This document shows, one piece after another, positions 1-10,629 of a DNA stretch of 52,180 nucleotides; positions within the stretch are counted from its first letter, which is position 1; each line of letters begins with the position of its first letter. The notes under the pieces were generated by a model that did not search any database, had not been told where the DNA came from, and saw nothing but the letters and a program-made list of their open reading frames with translations. Origin of the DNA: an uncultured Saprospiraceae bacterium (lineage in GTDB: Bacteria > Bacteroidota > Bacteroidia > Chitinophagales > Saprospiraceae); the NCBI GenBank assembly GCA_938022935.1, contig CALIHL010000079.1, positions 1 through 52,180 on the forward strand, read 5' to 3'. The position numbers and the translations under genes are program-made.

Positions 1-2
1 TC

Positions 3-1774
3 TATGTCAATGATGATGCTAATGTGCTAAGAAAAGGTACTAACCCTTCGAGCCCACTAAGTAGTCTTAATATGGCTTTGTCAATGGCATGTCATTGCTC
101 AGGAGAGCCCGAGATAAGAGTAGCGGCAGGTAGCTATATCCCTCATAGACTCGGCAACTCGCTACAACCATCCGGCAAGTCCAGTCATCTTGAAATTAAA
201 AAAACACTCAAGCTCTTAGGTGGCTACTCTGAAAATTTTGCGGTGAGAGATATTGACTCATATGAGAGCATCATTAATGGCGATATTAATGGTGATGGAA
301 ATGAGTTTGTCGTTAGTGATAATGTCAAGAACCTAATGTTTGTTCAAGATGGCAATGGAGGGACGTTGATTGAAGGCATGACCTTTATAGGTGGCAATGA
401 GACCAAGACAGGTCTCAATTCTAACTTTGCTTCCGCCCCTGAAATTATCACTTCGAATACTGGTTACCGCTTAGACATCAATAGATGTAAATTTATAGGA
501 AACAGGAACTCCAGCGCTAAAGGCACTATTTACTTGCAAGACCATGCAAATGTTGTGGAACTATTCATTGATTCAAGCGAGTTTATCGGTAATCAATCCC
601 TTCAAGGTGGGGCATGCATCAACTTTATTCATAACTCCGGAACTGCAAAGCTACACGTGACAAACTCAAAAATTGAGACAAATTCATCTGGGTCACATGG
701 AGCAATAAATTATAAGTCAGATTCTAATGGTAGTGATGAATTTATTGTCAACACTTGTCGATTTGAAGAAAATAGCACCCAGGGAAGTGGATCATGCGTA
801 AATGCAATTATGAATGGGAGTGCTTTCTCTAGAATATTTATTGAGCATTCTGAGTTCGAAGATAATAATGCAGAAGATGATGGAGGCTCAATCTCCGTTT
901 CTGTCGAAGATCGATGTTCATTTAATCTAAAGAGCTCCATATTTATATTTAACAGTGCGAATTTTGGTGGAGCTTATTATTACAGAAATGGACTTAGCTC
1001 AGGCAGGAATGATCCACGAATTGAAAACTGCATCTTTTTGAACAACTCTGCAGATCATGGTGGAGGTGCAATTGTCCTCGAAGCATCAAATCAAGTCTCT
1101 TCTATCCAAAGATAATTAACTCTACTTTTATTAATAATGTAGCATCACTCGAAGCAGGTGGACTTTTTGCATTGATTCGAAACGGAGAACTAGACATTAC
1201 AAACAGTGCATTTTGGCAAAATAAAAGTGATGCAGGAATCAGCAGCTTTAAAGTGAGCGATTCTTTTGGACCAATTAATACAGATATTGACTATTCCTTA
1301 ATTCAGGAAGCAGAGTGTAATCAGCCGCATTTTACCAATGTTACCTGCGGATCTAATATGATCTATGCACAAGATCCTATGCTTAGTTTTAATGCTAACC
1401 CTAAAAGTGGCTCGCCGTTAATCAATAATGGAAGGAATGGCGTTCTGATCGGCGAACTCTATGACCAAACTGGTGTTACACCGAGAGTATTAGAAAACAG
1501 CATTGATATCGGAGCACGAGAGCACCGAGCTCCCTGCCAAAGTACTCTGATATTAGATCCTTCAGATCCATTATTTGCCAATTCTTTTGGAAGGTTGAGA
1601 GGTATGTGGCAAGCTGAGAATAGCATCACTGTCATGCCTGGATTTGACACTGGAATATTTGATTGGCTCATCTTAGATGCACCAGAAGTTAACATACTCA
1701 ACGATTACGAATATGTTGATAGTCAATTCAATAGTAATCAGTCTATGGAAATTCGTCAAGAAGGATGTAATTAA
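3..1774 (+). pseudogene. Secreted parallel beta-helix (choice-of-anchor Q type) protein, 5' end outside the window, broken by a frameshift
   Basis: The reading frame is open from base 3, where it begins YVNDDANVLRKGT, the usual start of the beta-helix region in Bacteroidota choice-of-anchor Q proteins; the true start and signal peptide lie upstream. The first frame runs to a stop at 1113-1115 and holds repeated rungs such as GGACINF, GGAYYY and GGGAIVL. The next frame continues the same fold (IINSTFINNVASLEAGG, then NSAFWQN, GSPLINNG and DIGAREH) and ends at 1774. The switch is from frame 0 to frame 2 somewhere in about 1080-1110, equivalent to loss of one base. The last 80 residues (AENSITVMPGF) resemble the 3-coathanger stack module; no T9SS sorting domain is visible. 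It is either a pseudogene or an intact gene with a base-call error. The function is probably a surface or secreted adhesin or glycan-binding protein, which is inference. Confidence 0.72.
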
Positions 1775-2315
1775 GCTAACTGATCAAGTTTTTCGTTTTC
1801 TATCAACTTTTTAAGCTGGTGCAAGTATGGCCATCAAACAAATCATACTACTCCCATTCCTAAAAATCAATAATACTTCTATAATCAAACTATCTATTCT
1901 ACTCACAAGCCTTAAAGATATCCTGCATAGGAAGCGTTGCACTGGAGGATAAGAGCCCAAGGCCAGACTTGCACTGACTTAAAAGAAAGACAGTCTACTG
2001 ACTCACGCCCTCACTATACAAAGAGCAAGAAGAGGTACAACCTTCTGAATAAGCACACGACTTACTTTAACTGACAAAATAGATCCGACGATTTTGCTCA
2101 AGACCCACTTACGGTTTTCTAGGTCAGATGACTCCCAGACATCTGGTCTGCGACTCCACTTCGTTCATTAAAAAAGTTGTAAAAACAGGAGGAGGTATAG
2201 ATATGCTGTTTATATCAATGAACTCCTTGATTTTTACAAGATTTTATCAAAAAGAAGAAGTTTTCTGAAACAGAAAAGAACCCTACCTTTGCGCCGTTTT
2301 TAAAATAACAAAATC
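1775..2315. other. Intergenic region, 541 bp, no gene seen
   Basis: No convincing gene. A 41-codon open frame starts at 1827 but has no recognisable features. Around 2126-2153 there is an imperfect self-complementary stretch (CAGATG ... CATCTG) without a T-run, so I do not call it a terminator. The right end carries the ychF promoter. Confidence 0.5.
2261..2291 (+). promoter_or_regulatory. Bacteroidota-type promoter of ychF
   Basis: TACCTTTG at 2284-2291 is a perfect match to the -7 consensus TAnnTTTG. TTTTCTG at 2261-2267, about 18 bases upstream, can serve as the -33 element. The leader to the ATG at 2316 would be about 20 bases. Confidence 0.6.
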
Positions 2316-3413
2316 ATGGCTCTTAAGTGTGGTATCGTAGGTCTTCCAAATGTAGGTAAGTCTACACTTTTTAATGCGCTCACAAACGCTAAGGCGTTAG
2401 CAGCTAACTATCCATTTGCAACGAAGGAGCCTAACCTAGGTGTGATCACTGTACCTGATGATCGACTCAAAGCACTTGCAGACATCGTCAATCCTCAGAA
2501 GATACAGCCTACGACAGTGGATATCCTAGATATCGCTGGCTTGATCAAAGGAGCAAGTAAAGGCGAAGGTCTGGGCAATCAGTTCTTAGCAAATATCAGA
2601 GAAGTAGATGCGATCGTACACGTTGTCAGGTGCTTCGTTGATGACAACGTCATCCATGTAGATGGCAATGTTGACCCAGTAAGAGATAAAGATGTTATCG
2701 ATACAGAGCTGATCTTTAAGGATATCGAGACCGTTGAGAAGCGAGTAGAAAAGTTGGCCAAGCAAGCGAAGGCTGGAGCACCAGCTGACAAAGCTAACCT
2801 TGCTTGGGGACAGAAGCTTCAAGCACATCTTGAGACAGGGGCTCCGGCAAGGTCATTTCCCGTAGAGGATGCTTATAAAGCCCTTTATAAAGAACTATAC
2901 TTACTGACATCTAAGCCTATCTTATACGTCTGTAACGTAGATGAGAATAGTGCCAAGGATGGCAATGAGTATTCTAAAAAGTTGGCAGCACATGTAAGTG
3001 AGGAGAACGCTGAAGTGATCTTGATCTCAGCATCCATAGAATCAGAGATCATCCAGTTGGAAGATGACGAGGAGAAGATGATGTTCTTAGAAGAAATGAA
3101 CCTAACTGAGCCAGGCGTCAATCGCTTGATCAGATCTTGTTACGCCCTACTCAACTTGATCACCTACTTCACAGCAGGTGAAAAAGAGGTAAGGGCTTGG
3201 ACAGTCAAAGAAGGATCTACTGCACCACAAGCAGCCGGCGTTATACATACAGACTTCGAAAAAGGATTCATCCGTGCTGAAGTAATGAAGTATACTGACT
3301 TCGTGACCTTAGGCTCTGAAGCTGCTGTTAAGGAAGCAGGAAAGATGGGTGTCGAAGGTAAAGAGTACATCGTTGAAGATGGTGATGTGATGCACTTTAG
3401 ATTTAACGTCTAA
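2316..3413 (+). CDS. ychF: Redox-regulated ATPase YchF (OLA1 family)
   Basis: This is a 365-residue, full-length universally conserved P-loop protein of the Obg/YchF group, which hydrolyses ATP rather than GTP and associates with ribosomes. The P-loop GLPNVGKST is at residues 9-17, the switch II region DIAGL at 72-76, and NVDE at 207-210 replaces the NKxD guanine-specificity motif, as expected for YchF. The C-terminal third (about 280-363) is the TGS domain ending in the typical [13 protein letters not shown]. It starts at ATG 2316 behind a good promoter and stands alone. In other bacteria it modulates translation and the oxidative stress response; that role is family knowledge. Confidence 0.97.
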   Translation: MALKCGIVGLPNVGKSTLFNALTNAKALAANYPFATKEPNLGVITVPDDRLKALADIVNPQKIQPTTVDILDIAGLIKGASKGEGLGNQFLANIREVDAIVHVVRCFVDDNVIHVDGNVDPVRDKDVIDTELIFKDIETVEKRVEKLAKQAKAGAPADKANLAWGQKLQAHLETGAPARSFPVEDAYKALYKELYLLTSKPILYVCNVDENSAKDGNEYSKKLAAHVSEENAEVILISASIESEIIQLEDDEEKMMFLEEMNLTEPGVNRLIRSCYALLNLITYFTAGEKEVRAWTVKEGSTAPQAAGVIHTDFEKGFIRAEVMKYTDFVTLGSEAAVKEAGKMGVEGKEYIVEDGDVMHFRFNV

Positions 3414-3533
3414 GAACGTTGCCTCTATGTAGTGCTTTACGACTTTCATATTGATCATTTAGAATCGGACAATTCATACTCTTTCCTTAGTATGTTATAT
3501 TTTGATATCGCTTTCTAATAAACTGTACCACTA

Positions 3534-5045
3534 ATGTCAAAAACTCAATATAGGTCGCCCGAAGAAATGTTTGGTGAGCTATTCTATGATATACACAGGT
3601 CAGACATTTTAGAAAATAGCAAGGCGTTCGCAGACGCAACTGCAAAGTTGCATCCAGACATCATTTTAAAAGTTTACAAAGAAGAGAAAGCCAAAGAGGG
3701 GTTTGACTTAAAGAGTTTTGTTGATGAGTACTTTGAATTTCCTAAAATAGACAACATAAAAGTCGCTTCTAATTCTTTAGAGGCTCATTTGCATGGACTT
3801 TGGGATAGTCTAACAAGACCTGCAGATAAGATTAAAAAGAATAGAGGATCCAAAATCCCTCTGCCCCACCCGTACGTTGTACCTGGTGGCAGATTTGATG
3901 AGATCTACTATTGGGATAGTTACTTCACGATGTTGGGATTAAAAGTCTCCGGCAAAGTTGACTTAATAGCGTCGATGGTAGATAACTTCAAGTATATGAT
4001 TGATGAGTTCGGCCATATCCCTAATGGAAATAGATCTTACTTCTTATCGCGCTCTCAGCCACCTTTCTACTCACTTATGGTCAAGTTACTGATCAAAGAA
4101 AAAGGGTCGGAGATCATACCAATGTATTTACCCTCTCTTGTAAAAGAATACAATTGGTGGATGAATGGCCTAACTGAGAGTCTTCCAGTAGGCGTAGCCA
4201 CAAACCGAGTGATAAAATTAGAAAACAAGGTACTTCTCAATCGGTACTTCGATAAGAAAAACACACCTCGGGAAGAGATGTTTAGAGATGATTGGGAAAT
4301 GATCAATGTTAACAACAAATTAGAAAGCGATCTGTTCAAAAACCTACGCGCTGCCTGTGAGTCAGGATGGGACTTCTCAAGTCGTTGGTTGAAAGATCCG
4401 CAATCCCTTGACACAATTGAAACAACCTCTATCCTACCTATTGACCTCAACTGTCTGATGTGGCATCTCGAAAAACTGATATCAGAGTGTCTGATCAAAA
4501 TAGGTAACGAGGAGTTGGGATTAAACTATGGCATCTTAGCGCACAATCGAAAGAAAGCGATCAACGCTCTTTTCTGGGATGAAAAAGAATCTTTCTTCAC
4601 AGATTATAATTGGAAGCAAAAGAAGGTAACATCACGCCTTTCGTTAGGAGGTGCGTATCCGATGTTTTTCAAGTTGTGTAGTCAAGAGCAAGCAAACCTC
4701 TGTACAGAAAAAATCAAAAACACCTTTTTAAAGAAAGGTGGTGTAGTGACTACACCATACTACACAGGACAACAATGGGACGCACCTAACGGCTGGGCGC
4801 CTCTTCAATGGATCGTTGTCAAAGGACTACTTAATTATAACAAGAAAGAGCTCGCCCAAGAGATAGCACATAGATGGACCAAACTGAACAAAAATGTTTT
4901 TGATCGGACAGGCAAGATGTTGGAGAAGTACAATGTCGAAGACTTGACATTAGAAGGAGGCGGTGGCGAATATCCCGTACAAGATGGTTTTGGCTGGACT
5001 AATGGTGTCTACTTAGCAATGACCGAAGGAAGACCAAAAGAATAA
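3534..5045 (+). CDS. treF: Alpha,alpha-trehalase, GH37, cytoplasmic
   Basis: It hydrolyses trehalose to two glucoses. Both family signatures are visible: PGGRFDEIYYWDSY at residues 117-130 and QWDAPNGWAPLQ at about 413-424. ESGWDFSSRW places the probable catalytic acid at Asp280, and EGGGGEYPVQDGFGWTNGV near the C-terminus carries the probable catalytic base (Glu about 475). The length of 503 residues fits GH37. There is no signal peptide, so it should act in the cytoplasm like TreF rather than the periplasmic TreA; the gene symbol rests on that. No trehalose transporter or synthesis gene is next to it. Its stop codon lies right beside a hairpin that serves the opposite-strand gene. Confidence 0.95.
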   Translation: MSKTQYRSPEEMFGELFYDIHRSDILENSKAFADATAKLHPDIILKVYKEEKAKEGFDLKSFVDEYFEFPKIDNIKVASNSLEAHLHGLWDSLTRPADKIKKNRGSKIPLPHPYVVPGGRFDEIYYWDSYFTMLGLKVSGKVDLIASMVDNFKYMIDEFGHIPNGNRSYFLSRSQPPFYSLMVKLLIKEKGSEIIPMYLPSLVKEYNWWMNGLTESLPVGVATNRVIKLENKVLLNRYFDKKNTPREEMFRDDWEMINVNNKLESDLFKNLRAACESGWDFSSRWLKDPQSLDTIETTSILPIDLNCLMWHLEKLISECLIKIGNEELGLNYGILAHNRKKAINALFWDEKESFFTDYNWKQKKVTSRLSLGGAYPMFFKLCSQEQANLCTEKIKNTFLKKGGVVTTPYYTGQQWDAPNGWAPLQWIVVKGLLNYNKKELAQEIAHRWTKLNKNVFDRTGKMLEKYNVEDLTLEGGGGEYPVQDGFGWTNGVYLAMTEGRPKE

Positions 5046-5075
5046 AAAAAGCGGCTACTTGGTTAGAGTAGCCGC
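5041..5075 (-). terminator. Rho-independent terminator of the large minus-strand T9SS gene
   Basis: A perfect 9-bp stem, GCGGCTACT (5051-5059) and AGTAGCCGC (5067-5075), has a 7-base loop. Read on the minus strand it is followed by TTTTTTTATT (complement of 5041-5050), the correct tail for a terminator of the gene ending at 5178. On the plus strand the following bases are not T-rich, so for trehalase it is at best weak. The T-tail overlaps the trehalase stop codon. Confidence 0.8.
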
Positions 5076-5177
5076 CGATCTATTATCATTTCCAGAAGTA
5101 AGTCTGAGCAACTATAAAATCGTGTTCAGCACTTCTCCTTGGGTTCTTTGGTAGTTAGGTTAGAACTACCGGTGTAA

Positions 5178-8100
5178 TTAATCTATAAGAATCATTTTCT
5201 TCGTTTCAGTCTGAGTCGAAGTTTTCAATTGGTAGTAGAGCACTCCTCTTGACTGTATCTGATCTTGCGATAGTACCACTTCATGGTATCCAGCAGTAAA
5301 GTAATCTTGTTGGCTATAGACAAGTCTTCCAGAGATATCTATCACTGAAAGTGTTGCATCTGCAGCTTCTGGTATTCTAAATCCGATTGTTGTATTTACA
5401 GCAAAAGGATTAGGTTCATTTTGCATCAACTCAAATGAAGAGTTAAGTGCGATATCAGAATTGTCATATGATACAGACAACGTAGCTAAATCAAAGTCCA
5501 TATCGTAAAGCTCTGAAGTCGTGATGCGATCCGTTATAGAAAGCATCTGGCTAAGAGAACCATCACGAGTGGCAGTTATATCCAAGGCAAACATGGCACC
5601 TTCTACATTTACTCCTTCTTCGTCAAACCATGCCATGGTCATCACGTTGTCAGAATGGATCGCTATGTTATCATCTGTAACATTAAGCCCGACTGGTACA
5701 ACACCATTGATCTTTGCGCCTTTAAGCTCCAGAGTAAACTGAAGTGCAGTAAGACCTCTAAGATCATCTAAAGAAACTGGCACTGTGACTTTTTGTCCTT
5801 TTGTCAATAGTACATCATCAAGAACAAGTCGTGTCTCGCTGACGTTTCTACCTCCAATGAAGAGGCTGTTGGCTGTTGCATTGCCATTTACATCTCCAAT
5901 CTTTATACCTATTAGGTCTTGATTAGCAACATCATCTGCGAGATCAAGAATCACTATCTCTTCTATGAAAGGCCAAGGTGATGTAGGGCTGTCAAAATCT
6001 TGTGCTGGATCTACAAATCTCCAACTGTCATTTTCTGGAAATGTCTCGGTCCGTCCTAATATCAATCTTCTCAATTGAACAAGATCAAGCGCACTAACTC
6101 TTCCATCACTATTAATATCTCCAGCAATAGTCTTGTAAGCAATATCAAAGCGCTCAAGGGCTAAGATGTGACGCTGTATCATAACAAGGTCCAATGTACT
6201 TACACCATTTAATGGATCATCAGTCTTTGTCGCATCTATCTTATAAGATGAAGCCATTGGTACATTTGCGAAAGCATAGAGACCTGCATCATCCGTTGTT
6301 GTAACATCTCGACCATTAAGAGATATACGCGCACCTTCGATGAAATCACCGAATGCGGTACTTACTCTACCTGTGATAGAAGCCATCCCAATTATTGAAT
6401 CCGCACAAACATTATTGTTATCGTCTATTCTAATTGTTACATTACATGAAGACTCGTTTCCTGCTTCATCTGCAACAAATAATTCTAATTGTTTAGTTGT
6501 AGATGATCCATTAGGAATATCATCACAAGTGAATGTCAAACTTGGAGCGATCAGACCATCTTCAGTCTTGAAGTAAGCCTTCACCTCGCTACAGTTATCA
6601 AAACTGCCAAGATTATAATCACTTGCCCATATGGCTGCAGTACCATCACTAGCGCTAACACTTGATGTACTTAGTCCTGTGATACATAAAGGAACTGGAT
6701 CTACGATATCTGAGAAGATTACAGTAGTCTCTGAAGAAGCTGGATTATCACATCCATCTGTTATAGCCCAAGTTATAATTTGCTCAGTATTAGCAGCACC
6801 AGTCATTGTAACAGATACACTATCTCCAAAAGCAGCAACTTGACGTATCACTTCTCCATCCTCATCTTTAATTATAATATCCCAAACTGCATCGCTCGTG
6901 CTTAATAACACATCTCCACAGAGATCAACCGCAAGGGCAGATACAACTACCGTACCTACACAATCATCAAAATCATCTCCTTTGAATGTCGCACCATCAC
7001 TGATCTCAACGACCACTTCAGAAGGCGCATCCACGACTGGTGCAGTATTGTCAACTACTTTGATCACTTGATCATAAGTATAATATCCATCTACATCTAC
7101 ATCCGTATATCTAAAGAACACCTCAGCACTGCCATCAGTACTTGGCTTCTCACATGATGCACATAGGTCTCCATCTACCAAGTCACCTAACGCACCTGGC
7201 ACATCCAAGTCTTCATCACTTACAGCTTCAAAAGCATCGTTGTCTATATCCGTCTGTGTATTAGGTTGATAAGTACACCAATCTATAATCGTCCATCTTC
7301 TAATCACCTTCTTACAAGCTTCTCCTGCATCCACATCTACATCTTCAAAACTCATAAAGAGTGAGCTACAAGAAGCTTCACACCAGATAGGCGCATCAAC
7401 TGAATTATTACCACATACGAATGCATCGCCCATCGCAATAATACCTATCTCTTCTCTTATCGTATCTGCTACGCATGTTCTATAAACACCCGTTACAGTC
7501 TGATCATCATAGTGCTTAGGCCACTTGATACTTCTTGGATCAAAATCCTCGCTTCCTTGTATCGTTATCCTTTGTACACAAGAGGAATCTCCGCCTATAG
7601 ACCACAGACGATTGATATAACCTTGTCCACAGTCATCTAATACTTCCTCATCTTGGTAGGTAAGTGCTCCAGTATTACAGAATCCGTTGGACACTGTTGG
7701 ATATCCTATCACCTCAGGATCTGTATCATCACCACAATCAAGTGTCACAGCTTCGCATGATACAATTGGAAAGCTCTTGTCTTCTACAAAGACAGATGTC
7801 CAACTCAGACCAAAAGGAGAAGATTGAGAAAAGTCATTAACTACAAGAGCAACTCTCTGTTCTCCAACAAGATCACAGCAGAACTTAACTGCTTCTCTAC
7901 AATATACATATGGTATACCATTATAAACACCATCGGTGTCACACTGCACAGCTCGATATAACAAGTTACCAAGACTGTCTGTCGCATGTTGACCTGATGC
8001 ATCGAGTATTGGATTATTTAATTCTTCTTCTAAAAGCACACATAGAGTAACAGGACCACAATTAGAATCATGACTGCCTGCGTCGATTGATTCTGCAGTC

Positions 8101-10157
8101 ACTTTAGCTATGCCTCGATCACCAACTGGATCATAGGTTATAGTTGTATTGAGCTGATCCTTGGATAAAGCAACAGGTGCTATATTATCGAGGACATTTA
8201 CAATCATAACTCCTACGCTATCATTTCCACATCCATCTACTGCTTGTAAGGTCACAGTGACTGGACTATCAGATGATGTAAGTCCGGTTAGGATATTATC
8301 ATCATTTATGATACCTGCCGATGAAGCCCAGTTAAGATTTCTAATCTCACTACATTGATCAGTGACATTTGCCGTAAGGGCAAGCTCTGCTGTACAGTTA
8401 TCAAGTGTTATCTCAACGTTGACAGTGTCAGCCATCTGTATGTTTGGTCCTTTTGTGTCATCTATTATGATCCATTGATCAAGGTTGTCAAAGTCACCGG
8501 TACACCAATTTAATATCTTCCAAGTTCTTACAATCTTACTCTCAAGACCCGCACATCCTGGAAAGAATGAATCACTATAGCTTGCTGTAATGTTACAAGT
8601 CGTACCTTCTTTTAAAGTTGCGAATACTGGCTTAGTGATAGTCGTTGTATCTATAATTGTCGTTGTGTCTTTGTCAATGACAATCACGTTAACCAAGACA
8701 CTGTCTATCATAACTGTAGTATCCCTTGAGGTTTCGATGATGGTGTCCCTCGTCTCATACATCTCCATCACAGTAGAGCCTCTTGCTATGTGCGGATATG
8801 CATAAGATGGACCTTGTCCATTCATGCCTGCTTGATTATCAATGTAACTACTTATAAATGCAGGCGTAGGACTTCCTCCACCAAGGTCATCACAGTTAAC
8901 ATGTATAGCATCTATCGCATCTGGGCCTCCCTTGGGTGCACGAATCTCTACAACTTCTAAAGCAAGCTGTACTATAGAATCGACATGTATAGTATCCCTG
9001 GTTTTAAAGCCTTCGATAGAATACTCAGCAGTAATGACTCTTCTGATCAAACCATCTCCACATCTATCACCTGTTGTAACAAAAGTCTCTTGGAAATTAG
9101 AGAGCCCTTGAAAGCATCCCGCATTAATGTTAACAATCATTTGTTGGAGTGAAGTCAAACCCGGAGGTGTTTCTCCACAATAGATCTCACTATAAGTTGA
9201 TGATCGAGTTGGTGTATTCTTATTTTCTAAATTAATGTTACCCCAACAGCTTGCTCTATCATTAAAGCACCCGTCTAAGACAGAATATGTTACGTTACTT
9301 CCAAGATGGCTTGCATCGAGTGTATCAACGACAACATTGTCCACGAAGACTACAACTGTATATCTATTAGGATCGATTACTTGGTTAAGAAAGACAGTCC
9401 CTAATGATATAGTGGCTTTACAATCTGTACCTAATGTTACATTTACTTGCCCAGCACAAGCCAAGCTTTCACTCTCACATCCACCGATGATAGACAATGG
9501 AGATGACGTAGATGTCACAGACGCTCCTGCTTTGGTCATGCCAAATGCATTTGCACTTATACTATAACCATTAAGATTGAATGTATCACCGACTTCAAAT
9601 GGCACATCAATTGTGATGCACTGATCTGGTGCTAATGATGGTCTTATAACAAACAAGCTGTCGTCTGCTCCTCCATTGTAAGCTCCATTAAGTGCTCCAC
9701 CAAATACATTGTCTCCTGGATTAAGCGGCATGCCAAACACACTACCCGATCCAGCCATCGCTGATAGACTACCTGTCAATGCAACGAATGGTGGTTGTCC
9801 GATCTGACCAAGAATGTCAAAGTTAACCTGGACGCCATCTAATGTGTCCATGCCATCATTTTTCACCAGGTACCTTACTGTTATGTCAGCATTGCCGGGC
9901 GTCCCACTTGCAGCAGGTCCTTTTGATATCAATGTCATAGTGGTCTGAAGCGACGGCATGACTATATCTTCTTGCCACTTAACAGGTATAAGATCCGACC
10001 AGCTTTCATGCGCAGGTAGACTACTAGAATCACCATTGGCTACCAAAGACGATAGTGTCAAAAGACAAATTAGCATGCAAACACTCTTCGTATAGAGTGA
10101 CCTGAATACATTCGAACTTTGATCTAAATCAATATTCAATGTGCTTATTAAGAACAT
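5178..10157 (-). CDS. Large secreted multidomain protein with dockerin-like and cohesin-like regions and a T9SS sorting domain
   Basis: This is a 1659-residue extracellular protein. A hydrophobic signal segment (VCMLICLLTLSSLVA) lies at residues about 26-40 after a longer-than-usual n-region. A DUF11-like beta-sandwich follows (about 60-215), then a long HYR-like, cysteine-rich repeat region to about 1240 with many DNC/DxCG and NTAP motifs. Residues about 1255-1300 are a carboxypeptidase regulatory-like domain. About 1300-1370 contains two dockerin-like half repeats (LDLVMIQRHIL and DINSDGRVSALDLVQLRRLIL), and about 1445-1565 is a cohesin-like beta-sandwich. From about 1570 comes the type A T9SS sorting domain (NEPNPFAVNTTIGF ... 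KKMILID). The likely role is surface adhesion or scaffold; no enzymatic motif was recognised. It is transcribed alone, from a possible promoter at about 10360, and ends in a clear terminator. Confidence 0.9.
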   Translation of the reverse strand: MFLISTLNIDLDQSSNVFRSLYTKSVCMLICLLTLSSLVANGDSSSLPAHESWSDLIPVKWQEDIVMPSLQTTMTLISKGPAASGTPGNADITVRYLVKNDGMDTLDGVQVNFDILGQIGQPPFVALTGSLSAMAGSGSVFGMPLNPGDNVFGGALNGAYNGGADDSLFVIRPSLAPDQCITIDVPFEVGDTFNLNGYSISANAFGMTKAGASVTSTSSPLSIIGGCESESLACAGQVNVTLGTDCKATISLGTVFLNQVIDPNRYTVVVFVDNVVVDTLDASHLGSNVTYSVLDGCFNDRASCWGNINLENKNTPTRSSTYSEIYCGETPPGLTSLQQMIVNINAGCFQGLSNFQETFVTTGDRCGDGLIRRVITAEYSIEGFKTRDTIHVDSIVQLALEVVEIRAPKGGPDAIDAIHVNCDDLGGGSPTPAFISSYIDNQAGMNGQGPSYAYPHIARGSTVMEMYETRDTIIETSRDTTVMIDSVLVNVIVIDKDTTTIIDTTTITKPVFATLKEGTTCNITASYSDSFFPGCAGLESKIVRTWKILNWCTGDFDNLDQWIIIDDTKGPNIQMADTVNVEITLDNCTAELALTANVTDQCSEIRNLNWASSAGIINDDNILTGLTSSDSPVTVTLQAVDGCGNDSVGVMIVNVLDNIAPVALSKDQLNTTITYDPVGDRGIAKVTAESIDAGSHDSNCGPVTLCVLLEEELNNPILDASGQHATDSLGNLLYRAVQCDTDGVYNGIPYVYCREAVKFCCDLVGEQRVALVVNDFSQSSPFGLSWTSVFVEDKSFPIVSCEAVTLDCGDDTDPEVIGYPTVSNGFCNTGALTYQDEEVLDDCGQGYINRLWSIGGDSSCVQRITIQGSEDFDPRSIKWPKHYDDQTVTGVYRTCVADTIREEIGIIAMGDAFVCGNNSVDAPIWCEASCSSLFMSFEDVDVDAGEACKKVIRRWTIIDWCTYQPNTQTDIDNDAFEAVSDEDLDVPGALGDLVDGDLCASCEKPSTDGSAEVFFRYTDVDVDGYYTYDQVIKVVDNTAPVVDAPSEVVVEISDGATFKGDDFDDCVGTVVVSALAVDLCGDVLLSTSDAVWDIIIKDEDGEVIRQVAAFGDSVSVTMTGAANTEQIITWAITDGCDNPASSETTVIFSDIVDPVPLCITGLSTSSVSASDGTAAIWASDYNLGSFDNCSEVKAYFKTEDGLIAPSLTFTCDDIPNGSSTTKQLELFVADEAGNESSCNVTIRIDDNNNVCADSIIGMASITGRVSTAFGDFIEGARISLNGRDVTTTDDAGLYAFANVPMASSYKIDATKTDDPLNGVSTLDLVMIQRHILALERFDIAYKTIAGDINSDGRVSALDLVQLRRLILGRTETFPENDSWRFVDPAQDFDSPTSPWPFIEEIVILDLADDVANQDLIGIKIGDVNGNATANSLFIGGRNVSETRLVLDDVLLTKGQKVTVPVSLDDLRGLTALQFTLELKGAKINGVVPVGLNVTDDNIAIHSDNVMTMAWFDEEGVNVEGAMFALDITATRDGSLSQMLSITDRITTSELYDMDFDLATLSVSYDNSDIALNSSFELMQNEPNPFAVNTTIGFRIPEAADATLSVIDISGRLVYSQQDYFTAGYHEVVLSQDQIQSRGVLYYQLKTSTQTETKKMILID

Positions 10158-10629
10158 AATAACTTGGGTTATATGGGTAAAGTCTGTATTAACATTTGAT
10201 CAGTCTATGCATGAAGCATATGTAGAAATCATAGCAGATCCTCTTTCTCTTCACGAGAAAAGGAAATGACTAGGAAGACCTAACATAACTGACCTTATTA
10301 TTCTCAAGTACTTTACTGGATGGGATACAAAAGAGATGGCTGGCGTCTCGTTCGCTGAGCAAATATAGATATATTGTTGAATAATAGCATATTACACTTT
10401 AAAAAAAATCGTAATATGTTAAGATCAACACCAAAAGGTTCTGGTTTACCCTCGCATTGCAGACTTTATATAATCGATCCATCCCCTTCTCTATCCAAGC
10501 ACAAATATCAAATAGCATCAACTTTCAACACTCACTTTAAATAAAAAAAAAGTTAATGCGTTCTTATTTCCCTAGTGGCTTTTGTGAGAACACTGTACAG
10601 CACTCAAGTCATCTCAACGTTATGATTAT
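10158..10629. other. Intergenic region between divergent genes, 472 bp
   Basis: No gene is seen. It must carry promoters for both divergent genes. Visible elements are a TATGC-ATGAA-GCATA inverted repeat (10206-10220), an imperfect hairpin TCCTCTTTCTC / GAGAAAAGGA near 10237-10264, and one good minus-strand -7 box at 10360-10367. No clear plus-strand promoter was found for the lipoprotein gene. Confidence 0.5.
10360..10367 (-). promoter_or_regulatory. Possible -7 box for the 1659-residue T9SS protein gene
   Basis: CAAATATA on the plus strand reads TATATTTG on the minus strand, a perfect TAnnTTTG. No clear -33 element was seen, and the leader would be long (about 195 bases), so this is tentative. 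Confidence 0.35.

Noticed and set aside
1827-1952. 41-codon open frame after the beta-helix gene
   Set aside because: No recognisable domain, no promoter and composition like random intergenic DNA.
4067-4498. 143-residue open frame on the minus strand within trehalase
   Set aside because: Shadow of the clear trehalase gene on the other strand; no independent features.
5150-5170. Second hairpin GGTAGTT / AACTACC between trehalase and the minus-strand T9SS gene
   Set aside because: Exact 7-bp stem but no T-run on either strand; the hairpin at 5051-5075 is the better terminator.
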